In this document: piece by piece, positions 1 through 7,075 of the stretch
How the letters are laid out: every line of letters begins with the position of its first letter
How positions within the stretch are numbered: position 1 is the first letter of the stretch
NCBI GenBank assembly: GCA_946614165.1
Contig: CAMOGQ010000021.1
Span: forward strand, 1-36,035
DNA from: an uncultured Lachnospiraceae bacterium
GTDB taxonomy: Bacteria; Bacillota; Clostridia; Lachnospirales; Lachnospiraceae
Reading direction: 5' to 3'
Length of the DNA stretch: 36,035 bases
Notes under the pieces: model-generated
What the model was told of the DNA's origin: nothing
Seen by the model: only the letters and a program-made list of their open reading frames with translations
Databases searched by the model: none
Made by a program: the position numbers and the translations under genes

Positions 1-221
1 CTAAAAGCAAGCTGGATGCTGAATTTACCTCTTGACAAAGGTCACTTCATAACAGCCTGATGTCTGCTTCAGGATCCGGCGTAAAAAGAGAAAGGCGGCA
101 GGACAGGAGAAGGCGCGGCGGGAGGAAGCAGGAAGGGGAGAGAAGGCAGCATCCCGGGGGAAGACAGTAAAGGGAAGAAGAGGGGAAAAGTTACATATGA
201 AAAATAAATGCTCAAATAATA

Positions 222-275
222 TTGCCAAAATGTAAACATAAATTTATACTGAATTTGTGCAAAACTTTACATTTT
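222..275 (+). promoter_or_regulatory. Probable sigma-A promoter with overlapping inverted repeat upstream of the GH32 gene
   Basis: TTGCCA at 222-227 and TATACT at 245-250 are each one base from consensus and are separated by exactly 17 bases. A perfect 10-bp inverted repeat, AAAATGTAAA (227-236) and TTTACATTTT (266-275), brackets the -10 element and the expected start point near 257. This placement suits a repressor operator, although it could also form a leader hairpin. The first 220 bases of the window contain no gene that I can support. Confidence 0.55.
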
Positions 276-357
276 TTTGCATTTCCGGGCCGGAACAGCA
301 GATTTGGTCCGGGATTCACCTATTTATACCCGGTGTTTTAAGAAAGGTGTGTAATCT

Positions 358-1893
358 ATGCGGACAAGAAAAACTCTTCCCATCCTCTTTATGATCCTGG
401 CTCTCCTTCTGGCAGCCTGCAGTTCCGAAGCGCCTGCGGGAAATCTGCCGGACGAGCCCTATGAACCGGTGGCCTACAATCTCTTTCCCATTCCCGACGA
501 CGCCTACGTAGGCGACGTCATGCCCTTCGTGACAGAAGACGGGACCCTGGAGCTGTATTATCTCTATGATACGGACCACAACGGCCAGGCCTACCATCCT
601 GTATGGAAATACAGCACGGCAAACCTTTATCAGTATGAGAACCACGGAGAGGTCATGCCCTTCGGCCTTATGTCAGATCCCGATCCCGCCATCGGCACCG
701 GCTCCGTCATGCAGGATCAGGAGGGGATTTATCACCTCTTCTATACCGGACACAACGATACCGGCAACGGAGGCAACGGCAAGGAATGCGTCATGCAGGC
801 TACCAGCACCGACCGGGAGAACTGGGAGAAGCAGGGCGTCGTCTTCTTTGCTCCCGAGGGCTATTCCAAGGATGACTTCCGTGATCCCGAAGTCTTCTGG
901 GCAGAAGAGGACCAGTGCTACTGGCTCCTGATCGCAGCCAGGAACGATATTGACGGCGGCGTAGTCCTGAAGTTCACATCTCCGGATCTGAAGGAGTGGA
1001 CCTGCGAAGGACCCATCTTCGCCCCCCACGCCCAGTACATGCTGGAGTGCCCGGATCTCTTCAATATGGACGGCACCTGGTATCTGACCTATTCCTGGGA
1101 CTGCCGCACCTACTATGCGGTGGGCGGCGCATCTATGAAGGATCCTTTTACAGCTCCTGATGACAATGTTCTGGACGGCACCAGCGAGACCTTCGGCGGC
1201 GGCTTTATCTTCTATGCGGCCAAGACCGCCCAGAAGGACGGCAATACCTATCTCTGCGGCTGGATCGGGCGGGCCGGCCTTTCCGCGGACTCCGCCGTAT
1301 ACCAGTGGGCAGGCAATGTCCTGAACCACCAGCTGGTGAAGCTGGAAGACGGAAGACTCGGCGTCAAGGCTCCCGACACCTATGCCCAGTACTTTACCGC
1401 GGACAAGCCCTTCCAGGCGGTCAAGAAGGAAGGCAAGGTCCAGATCAAGGACAACAATATTACCCTGTCTGCCCAGGAGGGAGCCTATGCACTGGCGGAT
1501 ATGGGCACAAGAGCCCCTTCCATGACTCTGGAATGCGACGTGACCATCGACGAGGGCGGACGCGCAGGCTTTGCCTTCGGCGGAAGCGAAGCGGACGAGA
1601 CCTATACAGTCCTTGCCATGGATGCGGGAGAGGGCCTGATCCGCTACGAAGGCTACGAGATCCCCGATCTTGCCCAGTTCCCTGCCCAGGCCTTTACCCG
1701 CTTTGATTTCTCCTCTGCGGAGGTCCATCATGTGAAACTGGTCTGCGAGAACGAGATCGTGGTCTGCTATATCGATGATACAAAGGCTCTCAGTTCCAGG
1801 ATCAGCCATTCCACGGGCGGAGCCCACATCGGCGTCTTCTCCGACGGCTGCGGCGCTTCCTTCCAGAACATCACCGTAAAGCTTCCGGAATAA
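358..1893 (+). CDS. GH32 family beta-fructosidase-like lipoprotein
   Basis: This 511-aa protein begins with a lipoprotein signal peptide: a positive N-terminus, a hydrophobic run and the lipobox LAAC with Cys21, so it should be anchored on the outer face of the membrane. The rest reads as a five-bladed GH32 catalytic domain (about residues 40-340) followed by a beta-sandwich (about 355-511). The three acidic landmarks of the family are visible: an Asp near the start (D53 in VGDVMPF, candidate nucleophile), the RDP motif (D176, transition-state stabiliser) and the EC motif (E230-C231, acid/base). GH32 enzymes cleave fructosyl bonds in sucrose, inulin or levan. The canonical WMNDPNG nucleophile motif is replaced by a divergent one, so the exact substrate is uncertain. 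An AAAGGTG ribosome site precedes the ATG. The gene has its own promoter and terminator and no sugar-transport neighbours here. Confidence 0.82.
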   Translation: MRTRKTLPILFMILALLLAACSSEAPAGNLPDEPYEPVAYNLFPIPDDAYVGDVMPFVTEDGTLELYYLYDTDHNGQAYHPVWKYSTANLYQYENHGEVMPFGLMSDPDPAIGTGSVMQDQEGIYHLFYTGHNDTGNGGNGKECVMQATSTDRENWEKQGVVFFAPEGYSKDDFRDPEVFWAEEDQCYWLLIAARNDIDGGVVLKFTSPDLKEWTCEGPIFAPHAQYMLECPDLFNMDGTWYLTYSWDCRTYYAVGGASMKDPFTAPDDNVLDGTSETFGGGFIFYAAKTAQKDGNTYLCGWIGRAGLSADSAVYQWAGNVLNHQLVKLEDGRLGVKAPDTYAQYFTADKPFQAVKKEGKVQIKDNNITLSAQEGAYALADMGTRAPSMTLECDVTIDEGGRAGFAFGGSEADETYTVLAMDAGEGLIRYEGYEIPDLAQFPAQAFTRFDFSSAEVHHVKLVCENEIVVCYIDDTKALSSRISHSTGGAHIGVFSDGCGASFQNITVKLPE

Positions 1894-2370
1894 GTGAGCA
1901 TTTCCGTGACCTGCTGCAGAGGAAAGGGCAAAATACTTTTCCTGCGGGCGGCAGGGCCGCGGCACGCCCGGCCGGAAAACGGATGTCATCCTCTTTCAGA
2001 GGTATATTGAATCTTACACAGTAAGGAAGAGCCGGATTTCCGGCTCTTCTTTGCATCTGGCCGGGCGGTTTTTGCAGGCCGGAATTTTTGCTTTACAGAC
2101 CGGTCTGTCTTGTTGCACCGTGCCGGATATGGTATTCTTGTTATAGCAAGTCTGATCATTTCTTTCGGCCGGTCCCGGCCGCCTTCGGTGGTATTCTCCA
2201 CGATTCTCCTTGCTGTTTAAAAATTTGATACTGCAGGGAAGCGTGAAGACAGCCATGATGCCTGGAAGTGACCGGGAATCTGGCCCGGATGCTGACAGAA
2301 AATATAATATTCAGGCCTCCCTGCCATCTGCTGAAAGCAGTGTTCTGTTCTGGAAGGGAGGTTGACATTC
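1894..2370. other. Intergenic region with one terminator
   Basis: Apart from the hairpin at 2027-2053, I see no coding or RNA signal in this stretch. A GGGAGG ribosome site at its right end (2355-2360) decides the start of the next gene. Confidence 0.6.
2027..2053 (+). terminator. Intrinsic terminator after the GH32 gene
   Basis: A perfect 9-bp stem (AAGAGCCGG at 2027-2035, CCGGCTCTT at 2040-2048) closes a 4-base loop and is followed by CTTT. It lies about 130 bases after the GH32 stop codon. Confidence 0.7.
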
Positions 2371-3255
2371 ATGAGTAATGCAAACAAAGAGTACAGTGAC
2401 AGGCTCTTCCATTTCCTGTTCGGAAGGGAGGAACGTAAAGGCTGGACCCTCAGCCTTTATAATGCAGTCCGGGGATCGGCCTATACGGACAAAGACGACA
2501 TTCAGATCAACACAATAGACGAGATCCTGTATCTGGGCATGCATAATGACATATCTTTTCTGATCGCGGGTGAAATGAATCTGTTCGAGCAGCAGTCGTC
2601 CTTTAATCCGAATATGCCGCTGCGCATGCTGCAGTACATTGCAAAGCTTTATGCGGGTTACAATAAAAAGAATCATCAGAATGTTTACGGAAGCCGTCTT
2701 CTGGAGCTTCCTGTCCCCAAACTGGTGGTATTCTACAATGGAAAGGGCGGGAAGCCTGATGAGATGATCCTGCACCTGCGGGATTCCTTCCCCGCCGGTG
2801 CGGATCCGGATATCGACGTACGCGTTCGGATGATCAATATTAACAGAGGCCACAGTGAATCTCTTCTGGAATCCTGCCAGCCCCTCAGGGAGTACAGCTG
2901 GCTGATCGACAGGATTCGTACAAACAACGAAGAGATGCCTCTGGTGGAAGCAATCGACAAGGCTATTGATGAGATGCCGGAAGATTTCGAGATACGGGAT
3001 CTTCTGATAAGCCACAAAGCGGAGGTGAGAAAAATGCTGGAGACCGAATACAACGAAGAAGAGGTCCTGAAAATCGTTGCCGAGGATGCCAGGAGAGAAG
3101 GAGAAAAAAACGGAAAAGAACTCGGAACTGAAATGGTGCTTTCTCTGCTGAAGATGCTTTCGCCGGGAAGCGATGAATTTGACAGGGCCCTTAACGGGAC
3201 ACAGGAAGAACGTGAAGCATTATATAAGAAGTACGGAATTACAGAAGAAAAGTAA
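2371..3255 (+). CDS. Rpn family PD-(D/E)XK nuclease (putative recombination-promoting nuclease/transposase)
   Basis: This 294-aa protein matches the clostridial Rpn/PDDEXK_2 pattern. It opens with a K-E-Y-S-D-R-L-F-x-F-L-F segment and a TLSLYNA helix, followed by the nuclease core: D60 in NDISFLI and the E-x-Q pair E73/Q75 in LFEQQ, which replaces the usual E-x-K. A linker leads to a highly charged C-terminal helical region (about 222-294). I start it at ATG 2371, which sits ten bases after GGGAGG; an upstream TTG at 2362 is too close to that site. Inside the gene, GGAGGTGA at 3021-3028 precedes an in-frame ATG at 3034 by five bases, so a 73-aa C-terminal protein may also be made. In E. coli, rpn genes encode a toxic nuclease and an internally initiated small inhibitor. 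Two partial copies of the 3' end follow. Confidence 0.8.
   Translation: MSNANKEYSDRLFHFLFGREERKGWTLSLYNAVRGSAYTDKDDIQINTIDEILYLGMHNDISFLIAGEMNLFEQQSSFNPNMPLRMLQYIAKLYAGYNKKNHQNVYGSRLLELPVPKLVVFYNGKGGKPDEMILHLRDSFPAGADPDIDVRVRMININRGHSESLLESCQPLREYSWLIDRIRTNNEEMPLVEAIDKAIDEMPEDFEIRDLLISHKAEVRKMLETEYNEEEVLKIVAEDARREGEKNGKELGTEMVLSLLKMLSPGSDEFDRALNGTQEEREALYKKYGITEEK
3021..3036 (+). promoter_or_regulatory. Internal ribosome binding site and start within the Rpn gene
   Basis: GGAGGTGA is a full 8-base match to the 16S anti-Shine-Dalgarno sequence. It sits five bases before an in-frame ATG (3034, codon 222). The corresponding sites in repeat copies 2 and 3 have become GGGAGGA with a seven-base spacer, so a good ribosome site is kept although the bases changed. 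Confidence 0.6.
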
Positions 3256-3376
3256 CGAGAATCCCGGGCAGCTCCTAAATGCCTCTGGTGGATGTAATCG
3301 ACAAGGCTACCCATGAGATGCCGGAAGATTTCGAGATATGGGATCTTCTGATAAGCTGCAAAGGGAGGAACGAAAA

Positions 3377-3610
3377 ATGCTGGAGACCGAATACAACGAA
3401 GAAGAGGTCCTGAAAATCGTTGCCGAGGATGCCAGGAGAGAAGGAGAAAAAAACGGAAAAAAGATTGGGAAAGAACTCGGAACTGAAATGGTGCTTTCTC
3501 TGCTGAAGATGCTTTCGCCGGGAAGCGATGAATTTGACAGGGCCCTTAACGGGACACAGGAAGAACGTGAAGCATTATATAAGAAGTACGGAATTACAGA
3601 AGAAAAGTAA
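3377..3610 (+). CDS. Stand-alone Rpn C-terminal domain protein (copy 2), candidate antitoxin-like
   Basis: This ORF gives a 77-aa protein nearly identical to residues 222-294 of the upstream Rpn nuclease plus a four-residue insertion. It begins MLETEYNEEE and ends with YGITEEK. It has no nuclease residues. I choose ATG 3377 because GGGAGGA (3363-3369) stands seven bases upstream; an in-frame ATG at 3338 lacks a ribosome site and reads into sequence that is out of frame with the parent gene. The protein is charged and helical, with a conserved A-R-R-E-G-E-K-N-G segment and a C-terminal helix. By analogy with E. coli RpnS, it could bind the full nuclease and hold it inactive; this function is inference. 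No terminator or promoter is evident between the copies, so it is probably co-transcribed with the parent gene. Confidence 0.6.
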   Translation: MLETEYNEEEVLKIVAEDARREGEKNGKKIGKELGTEMVLSLLKMLSPGSDEFDRALNGTQEEREALYKKYGITEEK

Positions 3611-3731
3611 CGAGAATCCCGGGCAGCTCCTAAATGCCTCTGGTGGATGTAATCGACAAGGCTACCCATGAGATGCCGGAAGATTTCGAGATATGGGATC
3701 TTCTGATAAGCTGCAAAGGGAGGAACGAAAA

Positions 3732-3956
3732 ATGCTGGAGACCGAATACAACGAAGAAGAGGTCCTGAAAATCGTTGCCGAGGATGCCAGGAGAGAAGGA
3801 GAAAAAAACGGAAAAAAGATTGGGAAAGAACTCGGAACTGAAATGGTGCTTTCTCTGCTGAAGAAGCTGACGCCGGGAAGCGATGAATTTGACAGGGCCC
3901 TTAACGGGACGCAGGAAGAACGCGAGGCATTATATGAGAAGTACGGGATTTCCTGA
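3732..3956 (+). CDS. Stand-alone Rpn C-terminal domain protein (copy 3), candidate antitoxin-like
   Basis: This is a 74-aa relative of the previous ORF, with the same GGGAGGA ribosome site (3718-3724) seven bases before ATG 3732. It keeps the K-K-I-G insertion seen in copy 2 but carries KKLTPGSDEF, an E for K change in ALYEKYG, and a shorter end (GIS then TGA). Synonymous changes (for example GAACGCGAGGC for GAACGTGAAGC) show that it has diverged without losing its reading frame, which argues for selection on the protein. It is probably the distal member of a nuclease plus two inhibitors transcript; that role is inferred from the parent gene and the known E. coli arrangement. Confidence 0.6.
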   Translation: MLETEYNEEEVLKIVAEDARREGEKNGKKIGKELGTEMVLSLLKKLTPGSDEFDRALNGTQEEREALYEKYGIS

Positions 3957-4681
3957 CATTTTCCAGGTATCCTGAATACATGATTCGGGCCGTCTGCAGA
4001 CAGATCTGCCTCATTTAGGACCGGTCTGGGGATATCTCCGTAAGAACATGGAGGGAGGGGCTTTGAAGCATACGCCTGTCACTGTATTTTCGGATTAGGA
4101 TGAACTAAAGATCAGATCTGCGCTGTAGGAAGCAGCGGCAGGAGATGCTCTTAAGATTCCCTTCGGGAGAGGCTGTGACAGGAAGAAGGCAGATGCAGCT
4201 ATGCGGTATCATATCACCGTGGCTCACAGCTCCAGGGAGACAGATGCCGTATTCATGGAAAGAATCGGAAACTTCCGCTTTCCGGGGCAATGTCGGGCAT
4301 ATGTAACCGGGACAGGCCTTATGCCCGGAAAAAGGACAATCTTGTCCTTAAAGTACTGTCCTCTGCCCGGAAGTTTCCTTTTCAGAGGAATACAGGGATA
4401 TGTGCGCCGGGATAGGACAGGTTTTGGGAAAAGAGTCAGCAGGGCATCCTCATATTACTCCGGCGGTGAGCAAAGATCAGGGTCAGATCAGAAGGATCAG
4501 AGAGTCCCTGGACAGAGACGTCCGCTTTCCCTTTGATCTGACAGTCACAGGGCTTTATCTGTACAGGATATGGGATCCGGTAAGCCTTGTCAGGATATTT
4601 GACTGACAGGAAGCGGCATCGTCGGATCCGGGGCAGAACCATAAATACAGAAATATTTATTTTGAAGAGGAGGAAATAAAG
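3957..4681. other. Long non-coding stretch with two inverted repeats
   Basis: I find no convincing gene in these 725 bases; the open frames are arginine-rich and have no ribosome site. Two symmetrical elements are visible: AAGGACAA/TTGTCCTT at 4332-4349, and a perfect 9-bp inverted repeat GTCAGATCA (4492-4500) / TGATCTGAC (4534-4542). It may be eroded coding DNA. Confidence 0.5.
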
Positions 4682-4873
4682 ATGGCAAAGCAGGAGAGAT
4701 TTAAAAAGGTATATTCACAGGGTACCCTGACGGTAACGGAGATCTGGGTGGACAGGGAAACGGGAGTCAATTACCTTTACCATGTCAGCGGTTATTCCGG
4801 AGGACTGACGCCTCTTCTTGACAGGGAGGGAAAGCCTGTGATCTCACCTGTCAGGACAGATTACGAAGACTGA
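4682..4873 (+). CDS. DUF6440 family small protein
   Basis: This 63-aa protein matches the DUF6440 pattern closely: F-K-K-V-Y-S-Q-G-T-L near the start, E-I-W-V-D-R-E-T-G-V-N-Y-L in the middle and G-G-L-T-P-L-L-D-R-E-G-K-P at the end. It is full length for the family. The GAGGAGGAAA ribosome site lies directly upstream of the ATG. No signal peptide or membrane segment is present, so it should be cytosolic. Members are small beta-rich proteins of unknown role, scattered through Firmicutes. It stands alone between two non-coding stretches, so its context says nothing about function. Confidence 0.82.
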   Translation: MAKQERFKKVYSQGTLTVTEIWVDRETGVNYLYHVSGYSGGLTPLLDREGKPVISPVRTDYED

Positions 4874-5256
4874 CGGCAGGAAATTTTCCGGGAAAAGAGC
4901 AGTCATACTGTAGAAAACGGATGGTAAAAGGATCTGAAGCGCCGGTTTACGGGACGCTGCAGAGTTCTTTCTCATCCGTTTTCTGTTTTGTACGAACTTT
5001 CTTCTTTTTCCGCAGGCGGGCTCAGGAACAGTACCAGAAAAATGTCTTAAAGACTATATTTTTACAGGGACGGTCCGGAGGGCCTGTCAGATTTTCGGGA
5101 CCTTCAGATAGAATCTGTCTGGGGACAGGAAGGCACGGCTCTGTGGAAAAATGAAAGGAGTCCCCTTATAATAAAGAGCAGGGCGGGGAGAGAGGATGCA
5201 GCAGCCGGTTCGCATCTATGCAGAATCCTGCTCAGACAGTTTCGAAAGGATGCATC
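4874..5256 (+). other. Intergenic region ending in the promoter of the acetyltransferase gene
   Basis: I see no gene here. A possible promoter is TGGAAA (5144-5149) with TATAAT (5167-5172), spaced 17 bases; the -35 matches only four of six positions. It would start transcription near 5179, about 78 bases before the acetyltransferase ATG. Confidence 0.4.
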
Positions 5257-5934
5257 ATGACAAGAAGGAACATTGATTTAGCTTCATATCCCAGGAAAGA
5301 CCACTTCGAACATTTCATGGCCATGGAGAATCCGTTTGCAAATGTGACCGTCCGGGTGGATATCACCGACTGGATCCGCTGGCTGAAAGAGAAGGAATAT
5401 CCCTTTTTCCTGACCTTCCAGTATGCAGTTTCCCATGCGGTCAACAGGATCCCGGAGATGCGCCAGCGCATATTCGAAGGCTCCATCCTGGAATATGATT
5501 TCACCGATCCTTCCTGGACCGTGCCGGCTCCCGACGGGACCTACAGGTACTGCAACGTAAATGCCGATCAGCCTCTGGAAGCCTACCTGGAGGAAGGAAA
5601 AAGAAAGCAGGCAAAGGCCGCTCTTTCGGAGGGCCTTACGGAAGAGGGGGACGTTCTGGGGCTTCTTTTTACCACCTGCCTTCCCTGGATCGACTTTTCC
5701 TCCGTGGTCATGCCTTATCATGACAGGACTTTTTCCAATACCAGCGTGTCCTGGGGAAAATATACCAGAGAGACATATCCTGCCCTGGAGGACGGAAAAC
5801 TTGTTGAAAAGGAGAAAATCACCATTCCCGTGCAGATCATGGTCAATCACGCTCTGGCGGACGGAAGGCATATCGCGGCCTTTTTCGAAAACCTGGATAA
5901 GGAGCTGAAGCGGATGACAGACGGGGAAATCTGA
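5257..5934 (+). CDS. CatA-like chloramphenicol/xenobiotic O-acetyltransferase
   Basis: This 225-aa protein has the length and layout of type A chloramphenicol acetyltransferases, which move acetyl from acetyl-CoA to a hydroxyl group and work as trimers in the cytosol. The catalytic motif is seen as NHALADGRH, with His198 as general base and the structural Asp202 following; the family consensus is H-H-A-x-x-D-G-x-H, so the first His is replaced by Asn. The N-terminal R-x-D-H-F-E-H-F segment and the F-L-T-F-Q-Y-A helix also fit. I start at ATG 5257, six bases after CGAAAGGA. Many gut Clostridia carry such CatA homologues without known resistance, so actual chloramphenicol inactivation is uncertain. 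Confidence 0.85.
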   Translation: MTRRNIDLASYPRKDHFEHFMAMENPFANVTVRVDITDWIRWLKEKEYPFFLTFQYAVSHAVNRIPEMRQRIFEGSILEYDFTDPSWTVPAPDGTYRYCNVNADQPLEAYLEEGKRKQAKAALSEGLTEEGDVLGLLFTTCLPWIDFSSVVMPYHDRTFSNTSVSWGKYTRETYPALEDGKLVEKEKITIPVQIMVNHALADGRHIAAFFENLDKELKRMTDGEI

Positions 5935-6020
5935 AAGAATAAGAAAAGAATAAATGCACCGGAGTAAGGCATAAGAGCACAGGACGCGGTTCTGACCTGA
6001 CAGGCAGAAAGGAGAAAAAA

Positions 6021-6933
6021 GTGAAATATCTCAGAACAGACCGGAGCGAAAGAATGTCATGCCTCGGGATTGGATGCATGCGGATTGCCGGCATGAGCGG
6101 AAGGTAGATCGATACTCTGGTGCATGCGGCCCTGGATGAGGGCATCAATTTCTTTGATCATGCGGATATCTACGGGGGAGGAAGGAGCGAGGAGATCTTC
6201 GGAGCCTTTCTTGAAGAGAACAGGGGACTCAGGGAGAAGATGTTCATTCAGTCCAAGTGCGCGATCCACGACGGCATGTATGATTTTTCGGGAGACTATA
6301 TCATAAAGTCCGTGGACGGCATCCTGAAGAGACTGAAGGTGGAATATATAGACAGCCTTCTTCTGCACAGGCCGGATCCCCTGATGGAGCCTGAGGAAGT
6401 GGGAGAGGCCTTTGAGATTCTTGAGAAAAGCGGGAAGGTAAGGCATTTCGGCGTCTCCAACATGAACCGCTATCAGATCGAGCTTCTGCAGAGCGGTATT
6501 CGTCAGAAGCTGTGGGCCGACCAGCTGCAGATGAGCCTTGCCCATACCCAGCTGATCGACGAGGGCATCAACGTAAATACCCGGTTTGAGGGCGGCGCCA
6601 TGCGGGGCGGAGGGACTCTCGAATACTGCCGCCTGAAGGGCATGGCGGTGCAGACCTGGTCCCCTCTGCAGAAGGGCTTTTCGGAGGCGTTTTCCTGGGG
6701 GATGCGGCCTACGCCGATCTGAACAGGGAGCTGGAGGCTCTCTCTGAAAAGTACGGCGCCGGGGCAGACGCCATTGCCTGTGCATGGCTTCTCCGCTATC
6801 CCGCAAGGACCCAGGTAGTCCTTGGAACGACGAATCCGGACAGGGTAAAGAGCGCTGCAGGGCAGCGGATATTGAGCTGACGCGGAGCGAATGGTATGCC
6901 CTGTACAGGGCCGCGGGAAATACACTGCCTTAA
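6021..6933 (+). pseudogene. Aldo/keto reductase pseudogene (one nonsense codon, two frameshifts)
   Basis: A GTG at 6021 behind GGAGAAAAAA opens a typical aldo/keto reductase, an NAD(P)H-dependent carbonyl reductase with a TIM barrel. The catalytic landmarks survive: Asp and Tyr in FFDHADIYGGG, Lys in IQSKCAI and His in LLHRPDP. Three lesions break it. A TAG at 6105-6107 stands where the family has a Glu or Gln before the I-D-x-L-V-H-A-A-L-D helix. One G is missing from the G run at 6697-6701, since the other frame continues W-G-D-A-A-Y-A-D-L. A second shift lies near 6858-6866, after which the frame reads A-A-D-I-E-L-T-R-S-E-W-Y-A-L and ends in L-P at TAA 6931. Homopolymer error could explain one shift but not all three lesions. 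Confidence 0.85.
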
Positions 6934-6997
6934 AGGCGGAAGGAAATAAACCTGCCGGGAAATCATCCTATGTGGCATTGGACATAAGACAGTGAAA

Positions 6998-7040
6998 GCC
7001 GCATCGAATGGCTTAAATCAGCATTCGATGCGGCCTTTTT
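6998..7040 (+). terminator. Intrinsic terminator between convergent genes
   Basis: A perfect 13-bp stem (6998-7010 with 7022-7034, GCCGCATCGAATG and its complement) has an 11-base loop and is followed by CTTTTT. It ends plus-strand transcription and lies just past the end of the minus-strand oxidoreductase, so it may serve both. Confidence 0.85.
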
Positions 7041-7075
7041 CTGTTACGGGATCACGTGGGGATCTGTATTCATGC

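Larger units (their letters stand above)
2935..3956 (+). repeat. Three tandem copies of the 3' end of the Rpn gene
   Basis: Copy 1 (2935-3278) is the end of the Rpn gene plus 23 bases. Copy 2 (3279-3633) and copy 3 (3634-3956) repeat it with a period of 355 bases. Copies 2 and 3 share two differences from copy 1: one base is missing just before the internal start, which breaks the frame from the upstream part of the repeat, and 12 bases are inserted, adding K-K-I-G. Copy 3 differs further near its end (KKLTPGSDEF against KMLSPGSDEF) and stops earlier. The copies therefore arose by successive tandem duplication, copy 2 and copy 3 being closer to each other than to copy 1. Confidence 0.95.

Noticed and set aside
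1..60. TTGACA at 32-37 as a promoter
   Set aside because: No -10-like sequence lies 16-18 bases downstream and no gene follows closely.
673..1989. A 438-codon open frame on the minus strand opposite the GH32 gene
   Set aside because: It is the antisense of a well-supported gene, has no ribosome site and shows no protein family pattern.
3279..3956. Reading the 355-bp direct repeats as a CRISPR array or insertion sequence
   Set aside because: The repeats are adjacent, lack spacers, contain open frames identical to the neighbouring gene end and have no inverted ends.
4201..4536. A 111-codon open frame in the long gap after the Rpn repeats
   Set aside because: It is arginine-rich, has no ribosome site and no recognisable family, so it looks like chance.
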